The notes below the pieces were generated by a model. The model was not told where the DNA came from. It made no database searches and was given only the letters and a program-made list of their open reading frames with translations. A DNA stretch of 64,000 nt from Hyparrhenia diplandra (lineage: Eukaryota; Streptophyta; Magnoliopsida; Poales; Poaceae), in the NCBI GenBank assembly GCA_015847255.1, contig JADLZK010009254.1, positions 1 to 64,000 on the forward strand. Reading direction: 5' to 3'. Of this stretch, positions 24,301 to 35,142 are shown piece after piece. The translations under genes were made by a program, and so were the position numbers. Numbering within the stretch: the stretch's first letter is position 1; each line of letters starts with the position of its first letter.

Positions 24301-25335
24301 AAATTATGGCAAGAGACCTATCAAGCTTAGAGAAGTCAAAAACTATAATAGCTAACCTTACCATGGTTCCAAAAGTCGGAGAAATATACAGGTATCAACT
24401 TTTATCCATTTGGATGTTTTGCAGAGTATTCTTCTCAAAGTATATTATCTTTTCTTTCTTGTTTAGTTAACTACCCTGGTTGTTTTCTTGTAAATAATTT
24501 TTTGGGTTTCTAATCAATACCCTTTTCTTGGGAACTCATTTACCAGGAATTGTGAGATCAAGTCGATAGCTCCATATGGTGCTTTTGTTGAAATTGCTCC
24601 AGGGCGTGAGGTAAGCAATCGATATTAAAATTTACTGCATGGCCTTGTTGGGCTTCTGTGTTGAAAAGGAAGTTCTCATGAAAAATACCTTCCAGTTTAG
24701 TTTGATATTATTTTCTGCCATAACCCACTGCTTGTAACTCAATATGCAGGGTTTATGTCATATCAGCGAGTTAAGTTCGGGCTGGCTAGCCAAGGCTGAG
24801 GATGTGAGAAAATGTCATGAATTTTTTCATTTGCTTAGATTTCTTCCCCTTGTTTAAGTAATCAATTCACTGCTTTTGTTACAGGCTTTTAAAGTCGGAG
24901 ATCGCATAGACGTCAAGCTTATTGAGGTTGGTACCTATTTTTTAGTACATGCGTCTGTCCTCAAGACGTTTATAGTGCAAAACTGCTAGTATTTCTATAA
25001 AAATTCCCACCTCCAGAAACACCATATGTTAAAGTTACCCAACCACATGATCTGATGTGTTTCTCTGAATTCTGTTTCCTTGATCGGATGAACCAGATAA
25101 ATGATAAGGGTCAACCGGCTAAGTTCTCGAGCTTTGCTTCCTGACGCGGATTCAGAATCCAACAGCAGTCCAACAAAGAAAAGGCGCCACAAAAGATGAT
25201 GCCATCAAGATGCCATCAAGGAGACCCAGGCGCAAGAGACAGTCTGAGCTGTCTGGAGCTGAAAATGCCACAACAAAGACTCTTGAGAAAAGTGCCGCTG
25301 CTCCAGCTGGTTCAAAGGGCAGTGAAGCCGCGTAG
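15362..25335 (+). CDS. PNP1: Chloroplast polyribonucleotide nucleotidyltransferase (PNPase), 24 exons, frameshifted as read
   Basis: PNPase removes 3' nucleotides from RNA by phosphorolysis and can add A-rich tails; the plastid form acts in chloroplast RNA processing and decay. Exons: 15362-15607, 16013-16081, 16782-16888, 16997-17039, 17120-17203, 17957-18020, 18123-18279, 18590-18646, 19141-19254, 19682-19942, 20226-20301, 20999-21108, 21523-21615, 22200-22378, 22752-22935, 23027-23074, 23177-23248, 23959-24032, 24121-24228, 24297-24391, 24547-24610, 24750-24803, 24885-24926, 25097-25335. About 880 codons, near family length. Order: Ala/Pro-rich N-terminus like a plastid transit peptide; first RNase PH core (ETGHIGRQASASVMVTDGET, RLIDRPLRP); helical linker; second core (GKRSDGR, HGSALFTRGET, SDITGAED); KH domain (GSGGKTIK); S1 domain (YGAFVEI); basic tail (RRPRRKRQ). 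Donors and acceptors are GT-AG except exon 19. Indels in exons 6, 17 and 24 break the frame: a young pseudogene or sequence error. The symbol follows the plastid family member. Confidence 0.9.
16530..16638 (+). repeat. 40-bp tandem repeat, about 2.7 copies, in PNPase intron 2
   Basis: Units start at 16530, 16570 and 16610 with 'ggccttttaccaaattca' and continue 'ctcatggctgcgctcagttg' with minor variation. The third unit breaks off after 'catggctg'. It is purely intronic. Confidence 0.85.
17990..17996 (+). other. PNPase exon 6: 1-bp deletion
   Basis: The exon reads HSR then an out-of-frame stop. Restoring one C in the run 'cactcccggac' gives HSPDCLAITAAGIAV, which matches the family. Exon length is 64, whereas phase with the neighbouring exons needs 65. 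The lesion is in a short C run. Confidence 0.85.
23226..23248 (+). other. PNPase exon 17: 1-bp deletion
   Basis: The second-core exon ends QARDGDNIF-stop as read. One extra A in 'gacggagac' would give DGRQHIL and the correct exon phase into the next exon, which starts EMSKSSPPPS. Exon length is 72, and 73 is needed. Confidence 0.8.
23324..23468. mobile_element. Stowaway-like MITE in PNPase intron 17
   Basis: 145 bp with inverted ends (CTCCCTGCGCTCCAAATTATAAG at left; its near complement ends at right with TTGGAGCGGGGAG) and TA on the right side. It contains no splice-site conflict with the PNPase exons. Confidence 0.8.
24226..24232 (+). other. PNPase exon 19 donor: GC instead of GT
   Basis: The KH-domain exon should end after 'ggcacg' (..DTGDDGT), since the next exon begins VKIMARDL in phase. 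The intron then begins GCACGG rather than GT. GC-AG introns exist in plants, but this one lacks the strong matches usually seen around GC donors, so efficient splicing is doubtful. Confidence 0.7.
25111..25195 (+). other. PNPase last exon: two frame breaks in the C-terminal tail
   Basis: After INDKGQ the expected LRLSSRALLPD reading is reached only if two bases are restored near 25115. That reading runs to SESNSSPTKK, after which a further single-base shift near 25170-25195 is needed to reach the basic tail MPSRRPRRKRQSEL, ending at 25335. As read, the exon stops soon after the first break. Confidence 0.7.
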
Positions 25336-26537
25336 TAGGAACTAGGAAGGCGACAACAACTTGGTAGCGTGCCTAACCGGATTATAGGGCATTACAAAGA
25401 GTTCAGACAAGAGGCACAACTGTCTAACCGGATTATGAAGAAAATTTGACTGATCAACCTCGATGTTAGACAGATAGCGTGCCTGCCAGGTGGTACAGGA
25501 TGCATCCGCCCATCGGGCAGTAACGGTGGTCAGGACTAGATCATTGCCCTGATTAACGGAACGGATCGGCGTAACAGCCATGGAATCTTGATTGTAATCT
25601 CCAGGATAGTTTAACTTCGTGCTGTATCCTTGCCATTCCGGCAAATGCAAACTACTGTGTGGTGATTAGCCAAATCTTTCATTGTAACGAGACAGTTTAC
25701 ACCAGTGACATCTCATCAACAAAGGATGGCAAGCTTCCTCTCAGGATTACACATTCTGTGTGCCTTTTGTTCCCCGATATCCTTTGGAACACGGAGAGCA
25801 TCGTTGTTTCAGATCTTTCTTCAAACATTATATGTCAGATTGTGTGTACCGTCTCATTCTTCAGTACCTCACAATGATGTACCACGTGTATAACCAGTTT
25901 GTCACTTGCTCTTTAGTCAGCGAAGCAGATGTTATGTTACGACATCCCAAGTTACTGTTCAGCGTGAATGTTTTTCGGAATAAAGTTGGATGTGCATAAC
26001 CAACGTGACAATGTTTTGATGGAAAGGGCTATGTTCCTATCATATGTCAGGCATCGTATAGTGCACTGCATTATTGTGTGTATGATAGAGTGGGAAAACA
26101 ACAATGGATACAATACTCACATCTTAGCTGTCAATCATGCTAATTAAGATGGTGCTACAGCACCTGAATTCATTGATTCTGAAAATCCAACCACGCAGAC
26201 TTTGAAATTGACAAGCAGATGTCCTGATTCTCAGCTACCAGCAGATACTGATCCTTTACACATTCCTCGTTGTATATTTTACTTTCTGATGATGAACATT
26301 TGGGCCATATATACCACTCATATTTGAAGGAAATCTCAAATGAAGATCAAAGGTCAAAGCAGTTGAAGCTTGGTGCTGTCGTCAAGACTCGAGGACAACA
26401 CACACGCTTTCGTCAGCCATTGAAGAAGAACACGCCTGGAGCATTTGGTCTAGAGATGTTGGGCCCCAATCCAGTGGCCCGGCCCAGAAGGAGGTCGGAA
26501 GGCCGGGACCATTTGCCGCTTCGAGAAATTGGAAACG
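25336..26537. other. PNPase 3' flank and intergenic stretch; poly(A) signal at 25980
   Basis: AATAAA at 25980-25985 is the first strong polyadenylation signal after the PNPase stop. 26150-26400 contains a stretch that reads well in one frame (..APEFIDSENPTTQT.., ..EISNEDQRSKQLK..) but is broken and unrecognised; it may be a relic exon. 26460-26490 has repeated GGCCCA/GGGCC motifs, common in plant promoters, just before the next gene. Confidence 0.45.
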
Positions 26538-28151
26538 ATGGAGATTGGATCGGCTCCCTTCCCTCCCCGTCGCCCATGGTATCGATTCCTCATCCCCAAA
26601 ACCCTGTCGTGCCTTAATCAATGCAGAGATCTTATTAGGCCAGCGTTTGCAGATCCTAAAACACGGAGGGAACAAGCAGGGATGAAACTCTTAGGAGCTA
26701 GTACGGGCAGACTGTCCAGATTTGATAGTAGGGCGTTGATCCTTGCTGCTAAACATGCGGAAATTAATAGGCTGCGCGGTCGACGCGGGACGCCACCACC
26801 GATTGAGTTAGTCGATTATCCAGGTTTTTTTTTTCTTCTTGCTGCCTGTCTACCTTGCAGCCCTTTTGTGTGCTCCTCTGATCCATCCTCCCTCCTCCAT
26901 TGGAATTAATTAAAATTGGAGTAAATCCGAGTTGTTGTTGACTAATGCTGTTTGTGTGTGGTACAAATGCATGCAGATCTTTTCGAGAGAGCTTGGGGAT
27001 GGGATTACTTACTTCCAAACGATATGGTTACTCCTTTGGCCATATACAAGCTATACCTCCGGCAATATTACAACCGCAATCATCACAATGCTGCTGCCGC
27101 CGACGATCTCAGTCTGGATGGAGATGATCATGGGAATGGCCTGCTAGCAGCTCTGGTCCACAAAGTACCTTCATTCCTGCCTGGCACCTTGTTATCCCTG
27201 TTTAGCTTCTGTGTTCCCTAGCTTCATCTTCTGATTATTTTTTATATATATGTGCTCACAACATTTGTGAAATCATGTGTTTTCAAGTGTAACAAGTCGG
27301 AGGATAATCTTAAGCATACGTGGAGCGACCGTGTTGCATCCTTCACTACTGATGTTGATGATGATGACAAAGAGATCCCATCGGTGAGTAACGAAATCAC
27401 CAAACACGCTCGTGAAATGGCTCAAGTTCGGGGATCTGAATCTCCTGCTGCTATTGCCCTTGAGGTATGTTTGCATCCCTATCCCTACCCTTAACATACC
27501 AAGCAAGCCCTCCTTAATTTTTTTTTTGAAAGGTCACCGGAGGGTTTTCCCCACCTGAATTTCAATTAAGCCTCAATGGTAGGCATAAGGTTCAGCATTT
27601 TACATGGAGATGAGATGAACAGAGAACCGACTATCTACAAATTTACATGGAAAACACCCCAAGCCCTCCTTAATTTGGAATTGTATTCATCGATAATGTT
27701 TGTAAATTGACTCCTCTTGTGCCGATTGCAAAACATGTTCAATTTCAAGTGTATCATAAAAGAGGCTGAGCTGATGTGCCAGTGTATTCTCTGTGGGGAT
27801 TCCGTCATGTCCTTCGATGTAAGCAATGCTGTCCGACGGTGTGCCTTGACTTTATGACCTCCAAAGATTATGATTATGTTTCTGCTGCCGCTGCCATGAT
27901 GGTACATGCCTTGACTCCATCAAAAGTCCAAAACAATCTGTGACCTAGCTACTTAGTAATCTTTAGTATTAATCCCGTGATGTTTATCAATGTCTTATTG
28001 TTGCTTACAATTTAACTTTTAGGGCATCATGAAAGAGACTGAGTTGGCGATTGGTTTCCTGAGGGAGGATCAAGACAAAAACAATGCAAAGATAGGCCAT
28101 GCGGATATTTTTCCGCCATCGTACCATGTTAATTATGTTGGAGTTGTGTGA
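26538..28151 (+). CDS. Uncharacterised four-exon gene, 259 codons
   Basis: I do not recognise the product. Exons 26538-26823, 26977-27164, 27288-27464 and 28023-28151 have GT-AG borders and phases that join exactly (780 nt including the stop). The start ATG gives MEIGSAPFPPRRPWYRF; an in-frame open stretch lies upstream, so an earlier non-ATG reading was not used. The N-terminal part is basic (RDLIRPAFADPKTRREQ, INRLRGRRG). The centre has an aromatic patch (DLFERAWGWDYLLPND) and a Tyr-rich helix (IYKLYLRQYYNRNHHN) followed by acidic runs (DDLSLDGDD, DVDDDDKE). The C-terminal half looks helical (ITKHAREMAQVRG, MKETELAIGFL). No signal peptide or membrane segment is evident. Intron 3 contains a truncated LINE. 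The intact phases suggest a real gene; function unknown. Confidence 0.7.
27521..27659 (-). mobile_element. 5'-truncated LINE insertion with 17-bp target duplication
   Basis: 139 bp flanked by CAAGCCCTCCTTAATTT (27504-27520 and 27660-27676). On the minus strand it ends TTTCAAAAAAA after 'ggtggggaaaaccctccggtg', a LINE-like 3' end. It lies in the last intron of the small gene and does not affect splice sites. Confidence 0.85.
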
Positions 28152-28209
28152 TGAATGCTATGTTGTTGCAGAGCCTACTGTGTATGACCATTGCACACTT
28201 ATTTCTCTA

Positions 28210-28240
28210 CTAGGTAGCACGCCCGTGCGTTGCTACGGGA
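28210..28240 (-). mobile_element. Helitron-like 3' terminus
   Basis: Read on the minus strand, the sequence ends with a hairpin (CCCGT..ACGGG, 28222-28239) followed 8 nt later by CTAG, with T beyond it. This is the Helitron 3'-end pattern. A related, more diverged copy of the end sequence lies near 28550 ('ctgtgcgtttgctacgggg'). The 5' end was not found, so the element length is unknown. Confidence 0.55.
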
Positions 28241-29529
28241 TAAAACTCTTATACTAACTACACATGGATCGATGCGATAAGACAGAAATACTTTGTGAAA
28301 TTAAATACCAACGTTAAAGTGTCATTTAATCTAAAAGACATAGGTCATGAAATTAACAAACATGGAGAGTGTGGCGTCGTAAGTTCATCAACTCTACTGT
28401 ATGAACTTTCCGTGCATTGTAACATGAACAAACTATAAGGTTCATTGACCCTAAACCTAAAGCGTAATGGAGATATTATAATCTTTATGCACTACCAAAG
28501 ATCAAGCCTGATTAAAAAAAAAAAACTTCAGATATTTAGGAAATATAGGTTCGTGCTGTGCGTTTGCTACGGGGTAACCAAACTTCATACTAAAAACACA
28601 CGGATTGCATGATAAGATAATAATATTGTAGGTCATGTGTTGGTGTTGTTGTATCAAATGAATAAGAGATTATTGCAGAAACATGCATATGGAACATATA
28701 ATGGCAATATAGATTCTCATTGAGAGTCAACTATGGTACGATGCTTGGTCAAATTGTTTGAGGTCAGAGCTCTCTTGTTCATACAATTCATGGTAGGTCC
28801 TCTTGTGGACAACCTTCATGGAGATTAATTGTAGAATGCTTGCTGAAGAGTGGACCTACCGTGAATTGTATGAACAAATTTGTCTCATTTTTCGCTTTCG
28901 TCGATACAGGGTATTTTCTTTGTGACTTTTCCTCTTGTCGGCAATAAATACTTGGGCAGTTCACAAATAAGGCAACAAATTAATGCGACAATAAAAATCA
29001 ATCACCCCATTTTTTTACGATGGTTTCCTTTCTTTCTTGCATGGAGAGTGGTGGGGCGTTGAGAACATGCATGAGGTTGAGATATACAGGGTTTTTTTCT
29101 CTTTCCTTTTATTTACCGAGATTTTTTTTTTCTCTATTTTGTGCGGGGGCGCTGACACCGTCTTGAGGGTCGTGGATCGCATGGAGGGAGGCGAACCGAC
29201 AAATCAACAATTGTCGCACCAAAAAATCATAACCTCTTAAGGAAAATATTTCTATTTTAATTTGATTGATTGTTTTCTTTTGCATGAAAAAATCACAACA
29301 TGAGTGATGGTCGGGCGAGGAGCCTTCCTTTTGCATGCAAGAAAAATTCTCTTCCTAATTAATTTGATTGATTGACAATAGTTTCCTTTTTGCATGCACC
29401 GCATGCAAGGAAAATCACGTGCATGGGATCACATGGAGGGCAAGCTCGAAGTACCAACCCATTTGTCGCACCAAAATTGTCCATGTTTTGTTCTTTTTAT
29501 GTTGTATGTAGAGATTATCATAATATATA
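28241..29529. other. AT-rich intergenic sequence with degenerate direct repeats
   Basis: No gene is supported. A segment near 29165-29300 (containing 'atggaggg', 'gtcgcaccaaaa', 'ttaatttgattgattg', 'ttgcatg') recurs in rearranged order at 29340-29480. The foldback at 28775-28877 is described separately. Confidence 0.5.
28775..28877. repeat. Inverted repeat able to form a long hairpin
   Basis: Arms 28775-28804 and 28846-28877 pair over 26 consecutive positions (one G:U), then a 2-nt bulge and four more pairs, around a 41-nt loop. The left arm starts TTGTTCATACAATTCA and the right arm ends TGAATTGTATGAACAA. The hairpin lies just downstream of a Helitron-like end. It could be a small-RNA precursor or simply a foldback transposon remnant. 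Confidence 0.7.
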
Positions 29530-29672
29530 CTCCCTCCGTTCCGAACTATAAGTTGTTTTGACTTTTTGGTACATCCATTTTGCTATGTACCTAAACATGT
29601 GCTATATCTAGATGTATAACAAAATGGATGTACCAAATAAGTCAAAGAGACTTATAATTTAGAAAGGAGAGA
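29530..29672. mobile_element. Stowaway-like MITE
   Basis: It starts CTCCCTCCGTTCCGAACTAT after TA and ends with the near complement 'acttataatttagaaaggagag'. About 143 bp, non-coding. Confidence 0.75.
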
Positions 29673-29705
29673 GCACATGACAAGTATTCCATACAACTAG
29701 CAAAG

Positions 29706-29990
29706 TGAGCGATAGCTCAGTTTTGTGGCTAGATGTGGCGGTGCCCACCGCCTTGGTTTCAAATCCTAGTATTCCACCCAAAAACAACCCCCTCGCTGGT
29801 TTGTGGATATGCTGTGTCATCGGCCCAGGTAAAGGTGCGCTGCGCCGGCCTGGGTAACAGTGTTTGCCAGCCCAAGTTTGTCCCTAACAGGCATAGGGTT
29901 CGGGGGATTTATTGACCAGGGCCATACAGTCCCTTTTAAATTACAATACCCTGGGGAGGTTCTTCTCCCCAAAGGTTGAGGTTTTTTATG
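29706..29990 (+). mobile_element. Probable tRNA-derived SINE
   Basis: It begins with a tRNA-like head (GAGCGATAGCTCAGTTTTGTGG, A-box-like) and about 35 nt later GGTTTCAAATCC (B-box-like), as in RNA polymerase III SINE promoters. The body runs to a T-rich tail near 29985. Clear target duplications were not found, so the limits are approximate. Confidence 0.45.
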
Positions 29991-30009
29991 TATTCTTTTC
30001 ATCTGTGTA

Positions 30010-30816
30010 AGGTATAATGATGTATATCACCAGGGGTAATATTACTGGAGATTTGAATTCCAATGAATCAGATGATGAACTGGCTGATAATGGCAATCAT
30101 GAGGAAAGGGGCAATGTAAGTGAAAATAAGGTATGTTCTACACTGGAATTGGGTGACTAGCTCAAATAACTTGGTATCCGTTTGTGTAACTCATTACTAA
30201 TAACCATTGTAGGATGAATCCAATGAAATTAAAGAACTCCAAGGAGAAACTAGCAGGAAATGGCATGGATGGAGGCAATAGGACGAAAGGAAATCAGGTA
30301 TAGTCTATAGTAAAAATTGGGTGGCTAGGTCGAACAAATTGGTGCCTTTGTGTTCTGCTCATGGAGCTCCTTACTGATATGCATTTAATTGTGATGAATC
30401 AATGCCAAGAATCCTAATGAGAATCTAGGAGGAAACAATGTGGAGAAGGGCGAGGTGAAGGCAGATACCATGGTAGAGTCTATTGAAAGAAAATTTGTTG
30501 GGTGTTTTATACTAAAGTGTAATTTGTGACTTGCATGGAGGTTTTGGACAGTATGTGGGCAAAGAAGGCGGCTTTCGACAAGGAAAAAAGAGAAGACAAA
30601 AGAGGCGAGGTACATGACTTCACTTGAGATAGATAAGGCTGCATTGGAGCTAGAAAAGAAGCGAGTGTCTAATGAAGAAAAAAAAAGTTGAAGTGGACTT
30701 GCTCAAGGAGGAAAAATAAATAATGTTTGTGGACAAGAGATCTCTCGACCCGTTGCAGCTGCAGTACATTGAGATGATGCAGAAGAAGATCATTGCTCGA
30801 CGCATGGAAAATTAGA
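30010..30816 (+). pseudogene. PIF/Harbinger accessory ORF1-like (Myb/NAM-associated C-terminal) relic
   Basis: Coding-like pieces run in order: an acidic part (LNSNESDDELADNGNHEERG, about 30050-30130), a Lys-rich part (MKLKNSKEKL, about 30220), then MEVLDSMWAKKAAFDKEKRE, a helical ARYMTSLEIDKAALELEKKR and SLDPLQLQYIEMMQKKIIARR (to about 30816). The last part resembles the C-terminal helix of plant PIF accessory proteins and NAM-associated domains. Frames change at an A run (30687) and elsewhere, so it is broken. It converges on the transposase relic immediately downstream, which supports a PIF origin. Confidence 0.6.
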
Positions 30817-30851
30817 TTAAAGTTCATGTCATTTCTTTTCTAGAAATCCAA

Positions 30852-31661
30852 TTATTTTGGTATGGAGCGAACCTTTCTTTTCATTGTCATTGAGAGATCC
30901 TTTTTCATTATCAGTTTCAATGCAATGGTGAACCTTGATTGTAGAACCCCAAAAGCTCTCTCCACATCCTTCCTAGCTGATTCTTGCGCTTTCGCAAAGT
31001 ACTGTCTCTTGTTTCCCATAGGAAGAGTGATGGACTTGACTAAAGTAGCCCATGAGGGGTATATACCATCTGTTGGATAATAACTCATAGTATAATAATA
31101 CCCATTAACAATATAATTGATTTGTGGAGTACCTTCTTCCAAATTTTAAGACGAAGGAGACCGGTGAAGAACATTGATGTCATTATGTGACCCAGGCAAT
31201 CCAAAGAAGGCATGTCATATCCAAAGGTCCTGCAAAGCAACAACCTACAAAATGATGGTTGGCTTCTCCACATGCCCTTTGTACTGACCTTGTTTTTCAT
31301 AAGGACAGTTCTTCCACGCCCAATGCATACAATCGATGAACCATAACATTCAAGGGAGGCCTCTTTGCTCACCGAGTGCCAGTAAGCGTGCTGTGTCTGC
31401 CTCATTGGGATATCTCAGGTACTCATCTTCAAAAATATCAACAACTACAACAACAAACCTGCGTAGGCTCTCAAGGGCACTACTTTCGCCTATGTGAACA
31501 TACTCATCTGTAGCATCAGCTGGAACCCCATAAGTGAGCATACAAAGTGCGGTAGTGACTTTTGGAAGTTCCAAGTACATTGTCACATTTCTTTTTTGCA
31601 CAAAGTAATCGTCGTATTCTTCAACAACATTCATTATTTGTAGGAAAAGCTGTCTAGACAT
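30852..31661 (-). pseudogene. PIF/Harbinger transposase (DDE nuclease family), frameshifted
   Basis: Three overlapping frames give the family in order. The N-terminal part contains MSRQLFLQIMNVVEEYDDYF, VPADATDEYVHIGES and DEYLRYPNEADTARLLALGE (31661-31350). The middle (31405-31085) has scrambled frames over the 'GSIDCMHW' and 'GSHNDINVL' regions. The C-terminal part has GTPQINYIVNGYYYTMSYY, DGIYPSWATLVKSI and RKDVERAFGVLQSRF (31142-30852). The last two are hallmark motifs of plant PIF-type transposases. At least two frameshifts make it non-functional. The true element ends were not located. Confidence 0.85.
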
Positions 31662-31699
31662 CCTAACCTACAAAACTAAAATTTAAACACTTGTACAAT

Positions 31700-33349
31700 A
31701 AAGTAAGCACATAATATGAACCTATGTGAAGTGAAAGAACAACAATGTTCGAATTTAAAAAATGTTAGGGCCGTATGTTGGATTAGCCGCCAAATAATCT
31801 TGAAACATTCTATCGTGGCCACCTTTTCTATGACAATAAATAACTATACGGCCAGGGGACAGAGCAACCATGACTCATTTTGGCATTCGAGTATATTTGC
31901 ACAAATTGGGCAGCTGACAAGTATGAATCAGTTGTCACCATTGAATGATGAGTCATACAATTCTCTTTAACTATACGGGCGGCATGGAGCCCCTAATCGA
32001 TGGAATCGCGGCGTGTGACCTAGGTACCCGTGCACTGTGCGATGGTACGGCCAGGCCTAGACCATGGTGGCTGTCCGGTGCCGCACGGCGCCCGATGCTA
32101 CATGTAGGTGGCAGCGGATCTGACAAGGTGGCTCAGGCGGATCTCTCGGATCTGACAAGGTGGCTCGATGCAGAACGGATCCAGGTATCTGTATATATTG
32201 TCATCCTGTAGATCCCTGAATGAAATCTGATGGATTTTGGTCCTTTTTAGCTCATAGTGTTTATCACGGTCCGACATGATTTTTTCAATTTCTAAGTCCG
32301 TGAGATCTAAATATCAGAGCTGACCCAAACAACTTTGTTCACTGGAGCGATTCGATATGTTAGTTATTTTCCTTTGTGCAGTTTTCAATGGTCTGGGTGG
32401 ACCTGAAGGTGTAGTAGCGTTCCAGGTTCCAACGCCTTAGGAACTGTTGTTGCATCTTTGCTTGATCAATGTGAATTATGTGAAATTGCCATGTTCCAGG
32501 TTTCAGGTTGTATCTTGTTTAGACATGGACTGGAAGTCAAATGCAGCCAATTTGTTGTTACGCCACACCAAAAGTTTGTTTCTAATTTGTTGTGGTATGA
32601 AGCTAATCTGCACACTGGATACTAATAGTACTAGCCCTTCTTTGTTGCTAATTTTATTGACGTGTGGATGCATTTTCATAATTGAACTAGGTTGTCGTAA
32701 TTCCTTATGCTCCCTGACTCTTCCTGGAGTTTCATGACAGATGACTAGATGAAAGTGCAGTTTGCATTAGACTTGTCTTGTACCTTTGTAGGTGTTAGTT
32801 TTATTACTGATCAAGTATTTTTACAGGTGTTTGATGAGGTTATCTTTGAATTGCGGCAAGAGGATCAAGGTGCTCATATGGTGGCTATTTTCATTAGTGA
32901 CGAAAGATTTTGTTGTGCGAGCAGATCATATGAGCTGTGTGCTAGACCAGCCAACTTAGGTTTTGTAGTTACTTGAGTGTAGCTTGGTTATTGCCTTGGC
33001 ATTTCTTGTTAAAAATTGTACAAGTACAAATGTTAATGGTTTCAATGAAAATGATGGGCTATATATGGTTTGTCAATTGTGAGCTTTGTTCCATTTGATG
33101 TGCTTAATGAGTTCTTCTTAATGTGTGACAAGATTAATGTTGATTGTATCATTAATGCTATGATGATTTGGCTCAAAATTGTGACATCCTTTTTCGTCAC
33201 TATGGTTTGGATCTGGGCTTGGATATGGGCTGGATATAATAGATGGACGACTAATCCATGACGAACTCAAATGTCAATCGGTGACGGTTCTAGGCGATTC
33301 AATAAATCTATGACGTGAGATACATGACGGATTTTTCGATCGTCATGGC
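31700..33349. other. Intergenic sequence without supported genes
   Basis: Only short open frames are present. 32110-32165 has a small direct repeat ('cggatctgacaaggtggctc' twice). 33260-33350 has 'atgacgg..' strings that belong with the CACTA end described next. Confidence 0.5.
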
Positions 33350-33423
33350 AAGTTAACTGTGACATATTTTTGACCTGTTTATGACCAAATTGATCATCAT
33401 GTAAAGCACCATTCCTTGTAGTG
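33350..33423 (-). mobile_element. CACTA element terminus
   Basis: The minus strand from 33423 begins CACTACAAGGAATGG and continues with subterminal sequence rich in 'tcat'/'atga' words, as in CACTA transposons. The opposite terminus was not identified, so this is a terminal fragment. Confidence 0.5.
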
Positions 33424-35142
33424 TTTGAACACGTGAACTCTTCAATCTCATGACGACGTTAACCTAGGCAAACGTGTAGTGATAAAGGAGGGCAACGAAC
33501 GAGGGGACAATCCGAGGGCTCAACAACGAACTATGGAGACCGAACTAGGGTCGGGAGGTTGACCGGCGCACTTGGAGACGACAATGGCGGCGGCGTGGAG
33601 ACTTGCCGCGACCTGGCGACTAAACAACGGCGACGAAGACCTGTGCCACCATGGCTTGCCGCGATAGAAACAAAAACGCACGAACCCCACCCCCCCTCGC
33701 GGGAACAGAACCTCCCCTCACGCCAACACAACCTCAACCTGGGGTCCACCAAATTTGTTTTTGCCAAGTCAAATATGCAAAACTATTAGAGAGGAGCCAC
33801 TTTTTCACTTGGCAAATATTTAGCAAGTTGACAAAAACCAAGATTTTTTCAAGTCCAATTTGCAAAACTTCTCGGAGATGCTCTAAGAAAAACTATAGGT
33901 CTATTTGGTTTGGGGTCTCTAAAGTTTAGTGACTAAAGTATAATCTCATTTAGTCCCTAACAAGCCAAACTGAAAGTGACTAAAGTAGTTTAGGGGGCGA
34001 TTCGGCTAAATAGTTTATGTGGTTGATAAGTCGAATGATGTTGTTTTATCATGAGAGAAAAACATTATATCATAGCTAACAAGTCGGATTGATAAGTTCA
34101 AACAGACAGTTCTATAGAAGTGACTACACTCAAGGAGGGTCATGCGGAAGGAACCAAACACCACCTAAAATCTAAATCCTGCTATCTACGGCTAGTAATG
34201 CCTTTGCCATTATGTAGCACGCGAGTCGAGAGGGAGTCAAAACAAATAGTAGATGGGGACGATGACTTTTCTTAAGATAATGGATATGAAATCCGGCTTA
34301 ATCTATCAACAGATAGAATCAGACCAATTATTACAAAATCATGACAAATAAAAAGATAACGGTCTGCAAATACCACAAAGTTGCAACCCGGGAATAGGGA
34401 AACCGAAACAAAATAAAGTCTTTCTAAACATGATCAATATGTCAAAAGATAACCATCCACTTTGGAACTAAAAATTACAACGCCGATGACTCAAGATGCA
34501 AAAATTTGTCTCAAGTAGGGATTGAACCCTAGACCTCTTGGTCTAGAGTGCTAAGTCCTACCACCAGACCATTCACACTTTGTGTGATGGGGCGGTGACT
34601 AATGAGTGGCAATGTGTGGTAATTACTTTAGAACTTCATGTGGGGTATAAAACTCTAAAAACTAGAGTACCCCTTGAGGTGCTCCATTGAAAAAAAGGTG
34701 GAGTCGGGCTCTAGCTCCACCTTTTTTAAGGAGTGGAATTTTAGAGCTGGGCGTGTTTGGCACTGCAGAGTTGGAGCGGAGTTGGAAAAACAGGAGTGGA
34801 GCAGTCCCCAAACACCCCCTTAGTTTGAGCTATTTGGGGCTCAAATAACCCTAAAGTATTAAAGACGAGAGTTAGATTGGGGCTATTTACATCTAACATA
34901 CCAGAAAAACTATTCCCCAAGAGGTGCTAATTGGAGCTAGTTTAGGCTGGGACAAATGAAACGTGATTTTTGTCTCCCTCCACCCACACCAAATGATAGG
35001 GAAAGTATATTTAATGTCAATCTAACACCTCTTTGGCTAGAGTTATTTTGGGGCCAGTCATGAGTTAGAAACTAACTCTAACCTCTAACTTAGCTAGAGT
35101 ATCAAAAGGTACTATGCTTGATTGTTGAAACAAGTGGGACCA
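33424..35142. other. Intergenic sequence; tRNA-like relic at 34503-34580
   Basis: 33480-33790 is moderately GC-rich with a short frame but no recognisable product. At 34503-34580 the minus strand has TGGTCTGGTGGTAGGACT and GGGTTCAATCCC, A- and B-box-like strings. The acceptor stem does not pair, so it is a SINE or tRNA relic rather than a tRNA gene. 34691-34727 is a short hairpin with perfect 13-bp arms (AAAAAAGGTGGAG). Confidence 0.45.

Noticed and set aside
26270..26617. 115-codon plus-strand frame before the small gene
   Set aside because: It overlaps the start of the four-exon gene in another frame, has no splice logic and resembles no protein, though part may be a relic.
34503..34580. 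tRNA gene
   Set aside because: Only A- and B-box-like strings are present; the acceptor stem does not pair and no anticodon arm forms.
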